DNA of 34,548 nucleotides from JAQVEB01 sp028698105. Lineage in GTDB: Bacteria > Bacteroidota > Bacteroidia > Bacteroidales > Dysgonomonadaceae. The notes beneath the pieces are model-generated. The model made no database searches and had not been told where the DNA came from. It worked only from the letters and a program-made list of their open reading frames with translations. The position numbers and the translations under genes are program-made. The stretch spans positions 1 to 34,548 of the forward strand of contig CAXYYA010000037.1 of the NCBI GenBank assembly GCA_964293155.1, read 5' to 3'. Each line of letters opens with the position of its first letter. The first letter of the stretch is position 1. This document shows positions 7,078 through 15,675 of this stretch, one piece after another.

Positions 7078-8343
7078 ATGAGTAATTTACATTTCGCAAC
7101 CAATGCGTTGCACGCAGGACACAACGTACGGGAAACGCAGGGAACACGCGCAGTACCCATTTATCAGACTTCATCGTACGTTTTCGAGAATGCCGATCAG
7201 GCAGCTAACCGCTTCAACCTTTCGGAAGGCGGATACATTTACACCCGACTCAACAACCCCACCAACGATGTGCTGGAACAACGTCTGGCGGCTATCGAAG
7301 GCGGAATTGGAGCAGCCGTTACGGCCTCGGGCACGGCAGCTATCGTAACCGCCCTGCTCACCATCCTCAAATCGGGTGACCACATTGTTGCTTCGAGCAG
7401 CCTTTACGGCGGCACATTTAATTTACTGAATGTTACGCTGCCGCGTTTGGGGATCACCACTACTTTTGTGGATTCTTCGGTCGTGGAAAATTACGACAAA
7501 GCGGTTAACGAGCATACGCGGGTGATTTTTCTGGAATCGTTGGGAAACCCCAAACTGGACGTGCAGGATATTGAAGCCGTAGCGGCCATTGCCCAAAAAC
7601 ATCAGATTCCGCTCATCGTGGACAACACCGTGGCATCTCCTGCGTTGATCAACCCGATAAAACACGGTGCGAACATTGTGATTCACTCGCTCACAAAATA
7701 CATCTGCGGAAACGGCACCTCACTGGGCGGCGCCATCATTGATGCGGGAACATTCAATTGGGGTAACGGCAAGTTCCCCGAATACACCGAGCCGTCGCCA
7801 GCCTACCACGGCTTGAAGTACCACGAAGTGTTGGGCAACGCGGCATTTATCGCGCGTGTACGTACCGAAGGGTTGCGCGATCTGGGCGCGGCACTGAGCC
7901 CGTTCAACGCTTTTCAGATTCTGCAAGGATTGGAAACATTGGAAGTGCGGATGAAAAAGCACTGCGAAAACGCGTTAGCGTTAGCCGAATGGCTGCAACA
8001 ACAGCCCGAAGTGGCATGGGTGCATTATCCGGGGCTTAAATCGGACACGTATCACGAGTTGGCGAAAAAATACCTGCCGAACGGGCAGAGCGGGATTGTA
8101 ACCTTCGGTTTGAAGGGTGGTTACGAAGCAGCTAAAAAAGTTGCCAACAATACGAAGTTGTTCTCGTTGCTGGCCAATATCGGTGATACCAAATCGTTGA
8201 TCATTCATCCGGCGAGCACCACACACCAGCAACTCTCCGAAGCCGACCAGGCCGGCGCCGGCGTTACGCCCGATCTGATCCGCCTGTCCGTTGGATTGGA
8301 AGATATCGAAGATTTGAAAGCCGATTTAAAACAAACGTTTTGA
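7078..8343 (+). CDS. metY: O-acetylhomoserine sulfhydrylase
   Basis: PLP enzyme that makes homocysteine from O-acetylhomoserine and sulfide, the last step before methionine synthase; members can also act as O-acetylserine sulfhydrylase. The 421 residues match the Cys/Met-metabolism PLP family: GTRAVPIYQTSSYVF near the start, YTRLNNPTNDVLEQRLAAIEGG, SGTAAI, the PLP lysine K207 in HSLTKYICG, and HPASTTHQQLSEADQ near the end, with the long form typical of MetY rather than MetB/MetC. The Met-rich leader and attenuator at 6875-7006 agree with a role in methionine synthesis. About 70 bp of A/T-rich leader separates attenuator and ATG. It is convergent with the TPR gene. Confidence 0.92.
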   Translation: MSNLHFATNALHAGHNVRETQGTRAVPIYQTSSYVFENADQAANRFNLSEGGYIYTRLNNPTNDVLEQRLAAIEGGIGAAVTASGTAAIVTALLTILKSGDHIVASSSLYGGTFNLLNVTLPRLGITTTFVDSSVVENYDKAVNEHTRVIFLESLGNPKLDVQDIEAVAAIAQKHQIPLIVDNTVASPALINPIKHGANIVIHSLTKYICGNGTSLGGAIIDAGTFNWGNGKFPEYTEPSPAYHGLKYHEVLGNAAFIARVRTEGLRDLGAALSPFNAFQILQGLETLEVRMKKHCENALALAEWLQQQPEVAWVHYPGLKSDTYHELAKKYLPNGQSGIVTFGLKGGYEAAKKVANNTKLFSLLANIGDTKSLIIHPASTTHQQLSEADQAGAGVTPDLIRLSVGLEDIEDLKADLKQTF

Positions 8344-8348
8344 TTTTG

Positions 8349-8502
8349 TAGGGCGTGTCTCAAAAGCACACGTATGACACGGATTAAACTGATTTTCACT
8401 GTTAAGAAAGACATACTGTGTTGATTTGTAGAATAATAAAATCAGTGTATATTTGTTAAATCAGTGTTATCAGCGTTCCATTTTACTTTTGAGACAGCTC
8501 TA
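8349..8502. mobile_element. MITE-like palindromic element 1
   Basis: The whole metY/TPR intergenic gap is an imperfect palindrome. The ends share TGTCTCAAAAG (8356-8366) and its complement (8486-8496), with similar flanking TAGGGCG and TAGAGC. Inside, ACACGGATTAAACTGATTTT pairs imperfectly with the right half (AATCAGTG..., AAATCAGTGTTATC). ATTTT occurs just outside both ends (8343-8347, 8503-8507), a possible but weak target duplication. No ORF lies inside. The end sequence is shared with the element at 17145-17487. Confidence 0.65.
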
Positions 8503-8508
8503 ATTTTA

Positions 8509-10587
8509 TTATTGCATACGCTTAATGATGCTGTACGACTGCACAATACCCAGTTCGCCGGCTTTTCTGAGGTCGTCGAGCCCGGTTTGAGTTTCACCGA
8601 TCGAAAGGCGTGCCAGACCGCGATTGAAATAAGCTTCGGCAAAATTCGGTTCCCGCTTTATGGCCTCGCTGTAATCGTTTATCGCTGCGCGATAGTCTTT
8701 TTCGATGCTGTAGATCTCGGCGCGGTTATAGTAGGCGAAATAAAAGTCGGGATTCATGCGAAGGATCTTTTCGTAATCTTTCAGAATAGCATCGTACTCA
8801 ATCTTTCTTTTGGAAACTTCGGGTATTTTGGGCAAATTATTTTGCGCAGCAAACTTGGCGTCGCGCGAAGGCAGATTCACGCCAAGAGGCGAATCTCCTG
8901 TCTGCAACTGATCCTGTTGCGGAGCGTCCGGGTCGAATTCCAGTTGCTTGGTGCGCGCCACCGCACGGGCAAAATAGGCCATCATCATATCGGGTTTCAG
9001 TTCGATGGTTTTGTTGATGTCCTGCAGGGCGTTGGCATAGTCCTGTACCAGCATGTAATCCATTCCGCGGCCGAAGTATAACGCGGCGTTGCCGGGTGCT
9101 TCCTGTATCCGTTTGGAGTAATTGTCAATGGATCGGAAGTGTGTTTGTATCTGCAGTTCGTTAAGCGGAGCTTCGTTGTTGGTTATACGCAGCTTCCACG
9201 TAAGGCCGAGGTTCCCGTTCGATTGATCAAGTTCTTTCGAAAAATAGACCGGACGTTGAACTTCATACGGCCTTTCGTAATAGGTAAGTACAAATCGGGG
9301 TTCCATCTCCACGCTTGCGTTCATGTTTTGTACTTTACCCCTGCTCTGGCTCTGATATTTGTTCTTTTGTTCGGTTTCTTTATCTGCTACCACCAGCATT
9401 TTGAATTTCTCGATGTCGTTATCGGTTGTTTCGCGCGTTTCTTTCGATTTGGTTTCTTCTTTCGGTTTACCGGAAGTTTGTCCGGAGTACAACTTTTTAC
9501 GCGCTTTGGCTTCTTCGTTTCGCGCCAGGTAGAAATCGCGTTCGGCGCCGCTCAGATCGCCCATTTTACGTTTGATATCCGCCCGGGTGTAAATTCCCTG
9601 AAAGAAATCGGGATGCGCTTTCAGTACCAGGTTCAAATCCGTTAAGGCGCTCTTATAATCGTTGATCTCCATGTTCAACATGGCTCTGTTCAACAGCGCA
9701 ATATTGTTATCGGGTTCCAGTTCCAGCACTTTGTTGAAATCCTCGATCGCACGGTTATTATCGGCAACCTGCGCACGAAGGAGCCCGCGATTGAATCGGG
9801 CGATCAGGCTATTTTCGTCCATTTGGATCACCCTGTCGTAATCGGCCATCGCTCCGCGAAGATCGTTTAGGTTATACTTCACCAGCCCGCGGTTAATGTA
9901 ATTTCCTTCAAAATAAGGATCGAGGCGTATCGCTTCGTCCAAATCGGCGAGAGACTTATTGTAATCTTTTAGCTGATAATTCAGCAAACCGCGTGCAGAA
10001 AACGATTGTGCGGTGTACGGATCAACGGCAATGGCTTTATCGTAATCGGCCATCGCTTTTGTGGTATCTTTCTCTTCGAGGTACATTTGTGCGCGGGTCA
10101 GGTAGCCGGGAACGTAATCGGGAAAACGACGAAGGAGAACATCGAAAAACTTCTCCGCGATATCGTAATTCTTCATTTCGATATTTACGATCCCCATGTT
10201 CACGAGCGTGAGCCGGTCTTCGGGGAAAAACTCCAGACTGCGCTGGTAATCGGCTGCAGCCAACTCGAATTTATCCTGATTTTGCCGCGCGGCTCCGCGC
10301 AACTGATAGGCTGCCGTCCAATACGGATTGCGTTCCAGACACAAGCTGCAATCCTCTTCGGCACCTTTGAAATCGTCCAGCATAAACTTGGCCATTCCGC
10401 GATAATAATACGCATCGGCCAAATAAGGCTTGGCGTTTATTACTTGATTAAAATACTGTATGGCAAGCACATAGTCCTCAAAATAGAGCGCGTTACGTCC
10501 GATCATCATCACCCGATCGGTATTTACCTGCGCCGATGCCGAGAGCGAAGCAATTATGATGGAAAGGATAAGTATTATTTTCTTCAT
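8509..10587 (-). CDS. Exported tetratricopeptide-repeat protein
   Basis: A 692-residue protein with a signal peptide (MKKIILILSIIIASLSASAQ). About nine or ten TPR units follow up to residue ~370 (repeating patterns such as AxADYDKAIAVDPYTAQSFSARG), then a charged linker (KPKEETKSKETRETT), a beta-rich stretch (FVLTYYERPYEVQRPVYF), a further TPR around DNYSKRIQEAPGNAALYFGRG and a final TPR pair. TPRs are scaffold modules, so it probably organises envelope proteins; no enzymatic motif is seen. ATG at 10587 is chosen because it begins the signal peptide; ATG at 10593 (MSMKK) is also possible. It follows tsaE by about 50 bp and may be co-transcribed. No specific partner can be named. Confidence 0.85.
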   Translation of the reverse strand: MKKIILILSIIIASLSASAQVNTDRVMMIGRNALYFEDYVLAIQYFNQVINAKPYLADAYYYRGMAKFMLDDFKGAEEDCSLCLERNPYWTAAYQLRGAARQNQDKFELAAADYQRSLEFFPEDRLTLVNMGIVNIEMKNYDIAEKFFDVLLRRFPDYVPGYLTRAQMYLEEKDTTKAMADYDKAIAVDPYTAQSFSARGLLNYQLKDYNKSLADLDEAIRLDPYFEGNYINRGLVKYNLNDLRGAMADYDRVIQMDENSLIARFNRGLLRAQVADNNRAIEDFNKVLELEPDNNIALLNRAMLNMEINDYKSALTDLNLVLKAHPDFFQGIYTRADIKRKMGDLSGAERDFYLARNEEAKARKKLYSGQTSGKPKEETKSKETRETTDNDIEKFKMLVVADKETEQKNKYQSQSRGKVQNMNASVEMEPRFVLTYYERPYEVQRPVYFSKELDQSNGNLGLTWKLRITNNEAPLNELQIQTHFRSIDNYSKRIQEAPGNAALYFGRGMDYMLVQDYANALQDINKTIELKPDMMMAYFARAVARTKQLEFDPDAPQQDQLQTGDSPLGVNLPSRDAKFAAQNNLPKIPEVSKRKIEYDAILKDYEKILRMNPDFYFAYYNRAEIYSIEKDYRAAINDYSEAIKREPNFAEAYFNRGLARLSIGETQTGLDDLRKAGELGIVQSYSIIKRMQ

Positions 10588-10639
10588 TGACATTGTTCTA
10601 AAAAATATATCTATTAGGATGTTTTTTTCGACGATTAGT

Positions 10640-11056
10640 TTAATTGACGGATTCCACAATGCGTGATCCGCCCGCCGTTTCGCGAATGGAAATTTTCACT
10701 ACATCATCCGGCAAAACCGGTTCAACCAGTTCGGGCCACTCAATGAAACAAAGATTACCACTGTAGAAATAATCTTCGTAGCCGAAATCGAACACCTCTT
10801 CAAGCTTGTTGATGCGGTAAAAATCGAAATGAAACACGGGCTCCCCTTTGTCGGTCTTGTATTCGTTAATGATCGCGAATGTTGGGCTGGCAACCGTTTC
10901 ACGAACGCCCATTTCTTCACACAAGGCTTTTATGAACGTGGTTTTTCCGGCGCCCATAGCTCCGTAGAAAGCAAATACTTTTTTGTCGTCCATTTCCGAC
11001 AAAAACTGACGGGCAGCTTGCTGTATCTCTGAAATATCGGTAATCTCTATTTGCAT
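10640..11056 (-). CDS. tsaE: tRNA threonylcarbamoyladenosine biosynthesis ATPase TsaE
   Basis: ATPase that works with TsaB and TsaD to install t6A at position 37 of ANN-decoding tRNAs. The 138-residue product has the P-loop GAMGAGKT (residues 32-39), the ASPTFAIINEY segment, the HFDFYRI motif and a C-terminal IEWPEL, all typical of TsaE. An in-frame upstream Met exists at 11101, but family alignment favours MQIEITDIS at 11056. Length fits the family. Neighbours downstream and upstream (TPR protein, kinase-fold protein) are not functionally related as far as I can see. Confidence 0.95.
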   Translation of the reverse strand: MQIEITDISEIQQAARQFLSEMDDKKVFAFYGAMGAGKTTFIKALCEEMGVRETVASPTFAIINEYKTDKGEPVFHFDFYRINKLEEVFDFGYEDYFYSGNLCFIEWPELVEPVLPDDVVKISIRETAGGSRIVESVN

Positions 11057-11101
11057 GTTTTTATCAAAAAACAAATAAAGTTTGAAAAATAAGTTACGCA
11101 T

Positions 11102-11208
11102 CTAAAATTCTCATACGCGCCATGCGGTTTCCGCCGGAAGGCGGACAAGTTTCACCGCAAGACGCCTTTCCCGTAGCGGAAAAAGAATAATACGTTTTTT
11201 AAACTTTA
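11102..11208. repeat. Intergenic hairpin-bearing repeat
   Basis: The gap between tsaE and the kinase-fold gene contains TCCGCC, GGAA, GGCGGA (about 11129-11144), a perfect 6-bp hairpin with a GGAA loop. The same TCCGCC/GGCGGA arms with loop AGTT occur near 17420 inside the second MITE-like element, so this looks like a dispersed repeat rather than a gene-specific site. Confidence 0.45.
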
Positions 11209-11847
11209 CTACGTTGAATAAAATTTTTCCGTTAAATAAAAAATGGTATCAATAAAATACAACATGCCGTCTTTCGAAAGGACATTTTCATCGTGCAAAT
11301 CTTCAAAAATCAATCCCAATTCTTCGTTTACGTAATCGTTCCTGCGGACATTCATAAATCCGTTAAATTCTAAAAAACGTTTCACGACTTGTAAATCCGC
11401 CGGAAACGCATCCGTAACAAATTCCTGCTTAACAACTGCGTTGAGAGTATTATTTTCCACCACAAAACCTAAAAATTCATAAGCGGTGGATTTAAAGAAG
11501 TAATTGTGAATAAGCAAATTGTTAAAATAATCCAGCCACGATTCATAGAAAATGCTTTCATTGAGCTTGAAAACGTGAAAATCGTCAAAACGATAAACCC
11601 GTTGCTCGGCACCGCGTGCGATAAAATTATTTTCTGAAACAGGTCCGTTGTAGAAAAGGTTCTGACGTCCTGCAAATCGTTTTAAGCCGGCCTCTTCTTG
11701 TCTTTTGAAAGACTTTTCCGGCTTACTGTGTCCGCTTGCTTGCGCATTTCTTCTAAGGAAGATTTGCGTTTTTTTGAGTTGGCTTGCAACGCCAGTTTGT
11801 CCATCTCCGATAATGATATGTTGTAATTCATTTTTTATACGATTCAT
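11209..11847 (-). CDS. Kinase-fold protein resembling polyvalent-protein kinases
   Basis: A 212-residue protein. Residues 55-75 and following (RFAGRQNLFYNG, ARGAEQRVYRF, HVFKL with K94) resemble the glycine-rich loop and VAIK lysine of a kinase fold. EFLGFVV leads to a hinge-like KQEFV, then GLIFEDLHDENVL (178-190) resembles a catalytic loop with D183, H185 and N188, and YFIDTIF (197-203) takes the place of DFG. These features are those of the Kinase-PolyVal family that I know as a domain in large phage and conjugative-element proteins. Here it stands alone, AT-rich, between tsaE and porX, without phage genes. Substrate is unknown, and the sparse motif set makes even catalytic activity uncertain. 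Horizontal origin is inference. Confidence 0.6.
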   Translation of the reverse strand: MNRIKNELQHIIIGDGQTGVASQLKKTQIFLRRNAQASGHSKPEKSFKRQEEAGLKRFAGRQNLFYNGPVSENNFIARGAEQRVYRFDDFHVFKLNESIFYESWLDYFNNLLIHNYFFKSTAYEFLGFVVENNTLNAVVKQEFVTDAFPADLQVVKRFLEFNGFMNVRRNDYVNEELGLIFEDLHDENVLSKDGMLYFIDTIFYLTEKFYST

Positions 11848-11894
11848 TTAATCAATTCGTTATCAAAAGTAATCATTTTAATTGTCTTTTACAA

Positions 11895-13439
11895 TCATTT
11901 GGCTTGCAAAGTTATAAGCGGCACAATCATTTCCTCCATGGAAATGCCGCCGTGCTGGAACGTGTTTTCGTAATAGGACACGTATTGATTATGATTGGTA
12001 GGATAAACAAAAAAATCGTTGCTTGTGGCAAAAACATAGCGCGAACTCAGATTGGGAGACGGCAGACCGTATTGCGCGGGCTGCGTGATCTCGAACACTT
12101 TTTTGGCATCGTATTCCATGTTTTTACCGAGCTTGTAGCGCAAATTTGTGTTTGTGCTTTTATCGCTCACTATTTTGAGCGCGTTTTTCACCCGAATGGT
12201 TCCATGATCGGTTGTAATTACAGCTCTGTAGCCTTTTTCCGCTATTTTTTGCAACAAACCCAGCAAAGGCGAGTGCAGAAACCAGGATCGCGTGAGCGAG
12301 CGGTATGCCGCTTCGGTGGGCGCCAGTTCGCGAATCATGGTTGAGTCTGTTCTTGCGTGTGAAAGCATATCAATAAAATTGTAAACCAGCACATTCAGGC
12401 TTTTTTGTTCGAGAACGGAAAACGAATTCAACAACCGTTCCGCCTCCTGCGTGTTGTTTATCTTGCGATACGAAAACGGCTCTTTTCGCCCGGAACATTT
12501 CAATTGCGCAGCAAGAAGTTCTTCCTCAAATTGGTTTTTGCTTTCCTCCTCACCTTCTTCCACCCAAAATTGGGGATAAGATTCAGCGATCTCTTCGGGT
12601 AGTAAACCCGCGAAGAGCGCGTTGCGCGCGTAGTGCGTTGCCGTAGGCAAAATACTGAAATATGCGTCCTCTGCGTAGGTAAATTGCTGTGCAACACGGT
12701 CTTTGATGACAAGCCACTGGTCGAATCGAAAATTATCAATGAGAATGAAAAACACTTTATCTCCCCGGTCTAACAAAGGAAAAACGATGTCACTAAAAAC
12801 CAAATGGCTCATAATCATCTGGTTGTCTGTCGCTTGCAACCAGGAAAGGTAGTGCTGTTTCAACGATTTGCCGAAAGCATTGTTGGCTTCTGCATACTGC
12901 ATTTCTAACAGTTCTTTCATCGGATGTTGCGATTCCGATAGTTCCACGTCCCAATGCGCGAGTTTTTTGTATAACGAAACCCAATCCGCAGGAGAAGCAC
13001 AACTGTTGATTTCCGTGCTCAACAAACCGAATTCATCGCGGTAATTTACCGTATTCGCTTCGCGAATAATTTCATTTTTATCCAGATGTTTCTTAACGGT
13101 CATCAGGATTTGGTTCGGATTGACGGGTTTTATCAGGTAATCGGCTATTTTCTTGCCGATGGCCTTATCCATAATCCCTTCGTCTTCGCTTTTCGTAACC
13201 ATCACCACGGGAGTATCGGGGAGAAAATCATTTATCCGCGTCAGCGTCTCCAGTCCCGAAATACCCGGCATGTGTTCGTCCAGAAAAATCATATCGAAAT
13301 GTGTCTGCCGGCAACGGTCAATGGCGTCGTGCCCATTGTTCACGCTCTCCACCACATATCCTTTTTCTTCCAAAAAAAGAATATACGGTTTTAGCAGATC
13401 AATTTCGTCATCCACCCACAGAAAGCGCGTTTTCTTCAT
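11895..13439 (-). CDS. porX: PorX response regulator with PglZ domain
   Basis: Cytoplasmic response regulator of the PorX/PorY system that controls type IX secretion genes in Bacteroidetes such as Porphyromonas gingivalis. The 514 residues have a receiver domain (1-120) with D10, D11, the phospho-acceptor D54 (FLDEHMPG), T82 and K104 (YLIKPV), then a helical linker and a PglZ domain of the alkaline-phosphatase superfamily (about 210-510) with LIDNFRFDQW, TDHGTIRVKN and QHGGISMEEM, which carry the metal-site residues. PorX is reported to have phosphodiesterase activity on oligonucleotides. The start ATG at 13439 is preferred over an upstream TTG because it aligns with the family start and a promoter element covers the TTG. 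No other T9SS gene is in the window. Confidence 0.93.
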   Translation of the reverse strand: MKKTRFLWVDDEIDLLKPYILFLEEKGYVVESVNNGHDAIDRCRQTHFDMIFLDEHMPGISGLETLTRINDFLPDTPVVMVTKSEDEGIMDKAIGKKIADYLIKPVNPNQILMTVKKHLDKNEIIREANTVNYRDEFGLLSTEINSCASPADWVSLYKKLAHWDVELSESQHPMKELLEMQYAEANNAFGKSLKQHYLSWLQATDNQMIMSHLVFSDIVFPLLDRGDKVFFILIDNFRFDQWLVIKDRVAQQFTYAEDAYFSILPTATHYARNALFAGLLPEEIAESYPQFWVEEGEEESKNQFEEELLAAQLKCSGRKEPFSYRKINNTQEAERLLNSFSVLEQKSLNVLVYNFIDMLSHARTDSTMIRELAPTEAAYRSLTRSWFLHSPLLGLLQKIAEKGYRAVITTDHGTIRVKNALKIVSDKSTNTNLRYKLGKNMEYDAKKVFEITQPAQYGLPSPNLSSRYVFATSNDFFVYPTNHNQYVSYYENTFQHGGISMEEMIVPLITLQAK

Positions 13440-13460
13440 CCCAACATACTTAAATTCGTG

Positions 13461-13468
13461 CAAATATA
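13461..13468 (-). promoter_or_regulatory. porX promoter -7 element
   Basis: Minus-strand 13468-13461 reads TATATTTG, an exact TAnnTTTG. Transcription would begin near 13455 and give a leader of about 17 nt to the ATG at 13439. No clear -33 TTTG is seen. Its position rules out the longer TTG-initiated reading frame. Confidence 0.55.
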
Positions 13469-13531
13469 CATAATCTTATTGCTTTCAGTTCACTATAATT
13501 TCTGAAAAAAACTTATAATCTATCCCTTATC

Positions 13532-13625
13532 GGCAAATCAACGTAAAAGATTTGCCACGAAAGACACCCGTTTCAACTTTTGTTTCAAAATAACGCGGTT
13601 TATCTGCGTAAAAAGATTAACTTTG
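13532..13625 (+). promoter_or_regulatory. Hairpin and promoter before the DUF1080 lipoprotein
   Basis: TAACTTTG at 13618-13625 is an exact -7 element, about 38 nt before the ATG at 13664. Upstream, GGCAAATC (13532-13539) and GATTTGCC (13549-13556) form a perfect 8-bp dyad in the divergent gap between porX and this gene. The dyad could be an operator or part of a dispersed repeat. Confidence 0.5.
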
Positions 13626-13663
13626 TAACGAAGCACATACATAATCTTTTAGTTTAAATCAAG

Positions 13664-14302
13664 ATGAAAAAAACATTTTTATCGGCTATTGTAGCGTTGG
13701 CGTTGATCGCCGCGGGCTGCACCCAACAAAAAGAGACGATCTTTAACGGTAAAGACCTGACAAATTGGAATTTCGTTGTCGAGAACGACGCTGTTCCCGG
13801 GGAAAACGTTTACTCGGTGAAGGATGGCGTAATTTCCATTAAAGGAGAGCCATTGGGCTACATGTACACAAAGAAAAAATATGCAAATTACACTCTGGAA
13901 CTGGAATACCGATGGGCTGGAGAAGCCACTAACAGTGGAATTTTCTTGCTGATCGAAGACCCGGCCAACCCGTTTCCGAAAGGAATAGAATGCCAGTTGA
14001 AAGCGGGACAAGCCGGAGATTTTGTTCTTCTTAACGGTTCCGATATGAAAGAATACAAACTTCCCGAAGGGGTGACGGAACGTCCGAAGTTTCCAGTGAT
14101 CGCCAAACAACAACCGTCGAGCGAAAAACCCACCGGCGAATGGAACCACGTGAAAATCACTGTGCAAGACGGCGTTGTGAACGTTTTTATAAACAATGTA
14201 CTCCAAAATACCGGAACAAGCACGGCAAAAGAAGGCTACATCGGCCTTCAAAGCGAAGGAAAAGAAATTCAATTCAGGAATTTAACGCTAACTGAACAAT
14301 AA
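13664..14302 (+). CDS. DUF1080 (3-keto-disaccharide hydrolase fold) lipoprotein
   Basis: A 212-residue lipoprotein with signal peptide and lipobox LIAAGC (Cys19), so it is probably anchored in the outer or inner membrane facing the periplasm. The mature part is one DUF1080 domain, a concanavalin-like beta sandwich: it starts IFNGKDLTNWNF, has YTLELEYRW, NSGIFLL, EWNHVKITVQDGVVNVFINN and ends GYIGLQSEGKEIQFRNLTL. Pfam now labels the family 3-keto-disaccharide hydrolase, and carbohydrate breakdown is the likely area, but no substrate can be inferred. It has its own promoter element. The downstream rocD is only 51 bp away, so co-transcription is possible. Confidence 0.9.
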   Translation: MKKTFLSAIVALALIAAGCTQQKETIFNGKDLTNWNFVVENDAVPGENVYSVKDGVISIKGEPLGYMYTKKKYANYTLELEYRWAGEATNSGIFLLIEDPANPFPKGIECQLKAGQAGDFVLLNGSDMKEYKLPEGVTERPKFPVIAKQQPSSEKPTGEWNHVKITVQDGVVNVFINNVLQNTGTSTAKEGYIGLQSEGKEIQFRNLTLTEQ

Positions 14303-14353
14303 CAACTCAATAAAACCACACATTAACTTTTTAACTTTAAAAACTATTTTTTT

Positions 14354-15583
14354 ATGACTGTATCGCAAAAATCGCAACAATTTATTGATCTTGAAGATAA
14401 ATATGGTGCGCATAACTATCATCCACTGCCCGTTGTTTTGTCGAAAGGCGAAGGCGCCTTCGTTTGGGATGTGGACGGGAAGAAATATTTCGATTTTCTT
14501 TCGGCTTATTCGGCAGTAAATCAAGGCCATTGCCATCCGAAAATCGTGAAAGCGCTTTCGGATCAGGCCGAAACGCTCTGCCTCACCTCGCGCGCTTTCT
14601 ACAACGATTGTCTGGGCCCGTACGAGGAATATATCCACAACTTCTTCGGATACGACAAAGTGTTGCCGATGAACTCGGGAGCCGAAGCGGTGGAAACAGC
14701 TCTCAAACTTGCCCGTAAATGGGGTTATCTGAAAAAAGGAATCCCCGAAAACGAAGCCCTCATCGTGGCCTGCGAAGGGAATTTCCACGGAAGAACCATC
14801 ACCATTGTATCGCTCTGTACCGATCCCGATGCAAAAAAAGATTATGGCCCTTACACGCCCGGCATCGAAATTATTCCTTACAACGATGTTGCCGCTGTGG
14901 AGAAAATTTTCGACGAAAAAGGCGATAAAATTGCCGCACTCCTTGTGGAACCCATCCAGGGCGAAGCCGGCGTTTTTGTCCCCGACGACGGCTACCTGAA
15001 GGCTTGCTATCACCTTTGCAAACAAAACGATATTCTTTTCGTTGCCGACGAAGTGCAAACCGGCATTGCACGTACCGGAAAAATGCTGTGCTCTGAACAC
15101 GAGGGCGTACGCCCCGATATTGTGATCCTGGGGAAAGCCATTTCGGGCGGCGTACTTCCGGTATCGGCCGTGCTGGCCGATGACGAGATCATGCTCACGA
15201 TAAAACCGGGCGAACACGGCTCAACTTTCGGCGGATTTCCGCTCGCGTGCAAAGTGGCAACCGCTGCACTGGAAGTGATAAAAGAAGAAAATCTGCTGGA
15301 GAAAGCCGAGTATCTGGGAAAAATATTCCGCGAGGAAATGGCGAAAATCGAGAGTCCGTTCATCAAACAAATCCGTGGAAAAGGATTGCTCAACGCCATC
15401 GTTATCGAACCGCATAACGGAAAAGAAGCATGGGATGTGTGCGTTAAGATGGCCGAGAACGGCCTGCTGGCTAAGCCAACACATCAGCATATCATCCGCT
15501 TTGCACCGCCGCTGGTTATCACCGAAGAGCAACTACGCGAAGCGATTGAAATTATTAAGGAATCAATTAAAATGTTGGAGTAA
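14354..15583 (+). CDS. rocD: Ornithine aminotransferase
   Basis: PLP enzyme that converts ornithine and 2-oxoglutarate to glutamate-5-semialdehyde and glutamate. The 409 residues show class III aminotransferase features: YGAHNYHPLPVVL near the start, YFDFLSAYSAVNQGHCHPKI, MNSGAEAVETALKLARKW, EGNFHGRT, LFVADEVQTGIARTGK, the PLP lysine K261 in ILGKAISGG, and GSTFGGFPLAC. The N-terminal YGAHNY segment separates it from acetylornithine aminotransferases. The next gene, ctlX, makes ornithine from citrulline, so the pair can feed citrulline to glutamate. Confidence 0.95.
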   Translation: MTVSQKSQQFIDLEDKYGAHNYHPLPVVLSKGEGAFVWDVDGKKYFDFLSAYSAVNQGHCHPKIVKALSDQAETLCLTSRAFYNDCLGPYEEYIHNFFGYDKVLPMNSGAEAVETALKLARKWGYLKKGIPENEALIVACEGNFHGRTITIVSLCTDPDAKKDYGPYTPGIEIIPYNDVAAVEKIFDEKGDKIAALLVEPIQGEAGVFVPDDGYLKACYHLCKQNDILFVADEVQTGIARTGKMLCSEHEGVRPDIVILGKAISGGVLPVSAVLADDEIMLTIKPGEHGSTFGGFPLACKVATAALEVIKEENLLEKAEYLGKIFREEMAKIESPFIKQIRGKGLLNAIVIEPHNGKEAWDVCVKMAENGLLAKPTHQHIIRFAPPLVITEEQLREAIEIIKESIKMLE

Positions 15584-15585
15584 AT

Positions 15586-15660
15586 AGATTGAAAAAGATT
15601 GATTGAGAAAGATTGAAACCGTCCTTAATCAATCTCAGTCAATCTGCTTCAACCTAATTC
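15586..15660. repeat. AGATTGA-rich repeat between rocD and ctlX
   Basis: AGATTGA occurs three times in direct orientation in the left half (about 15587-15617) and AATCAATCT/TCAATCT words recur in the right half, so the spacer is an imperfect inverted repeat. It could fold in the rocD-ctlX message. No U-run follows, so it need not terminate. Confidence 0.5.
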
Positions 15661-15675
15661 AATCTTATTATTGTT

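Noticed and set aside
11209..11847. Prophage or conjugative element around the kinase-fold gene
   Set aside because: Flanking genes are chromosomal (tsaE, porX), and no integrase, structural or transfer gene is visible.
11895..13439. Type IX secretion locus
   Set aside because: Only porX is present; no other Por/Spr gene occurs, and I saw no T9SS C-terminal sorting domain in the exported proteins of the window.
13440..13463. TTG start for porX at 13463
   Set aside because: The TTG is the end of a TATATTTG promoter element, and the family begins at MKKTRFLWVDDE.
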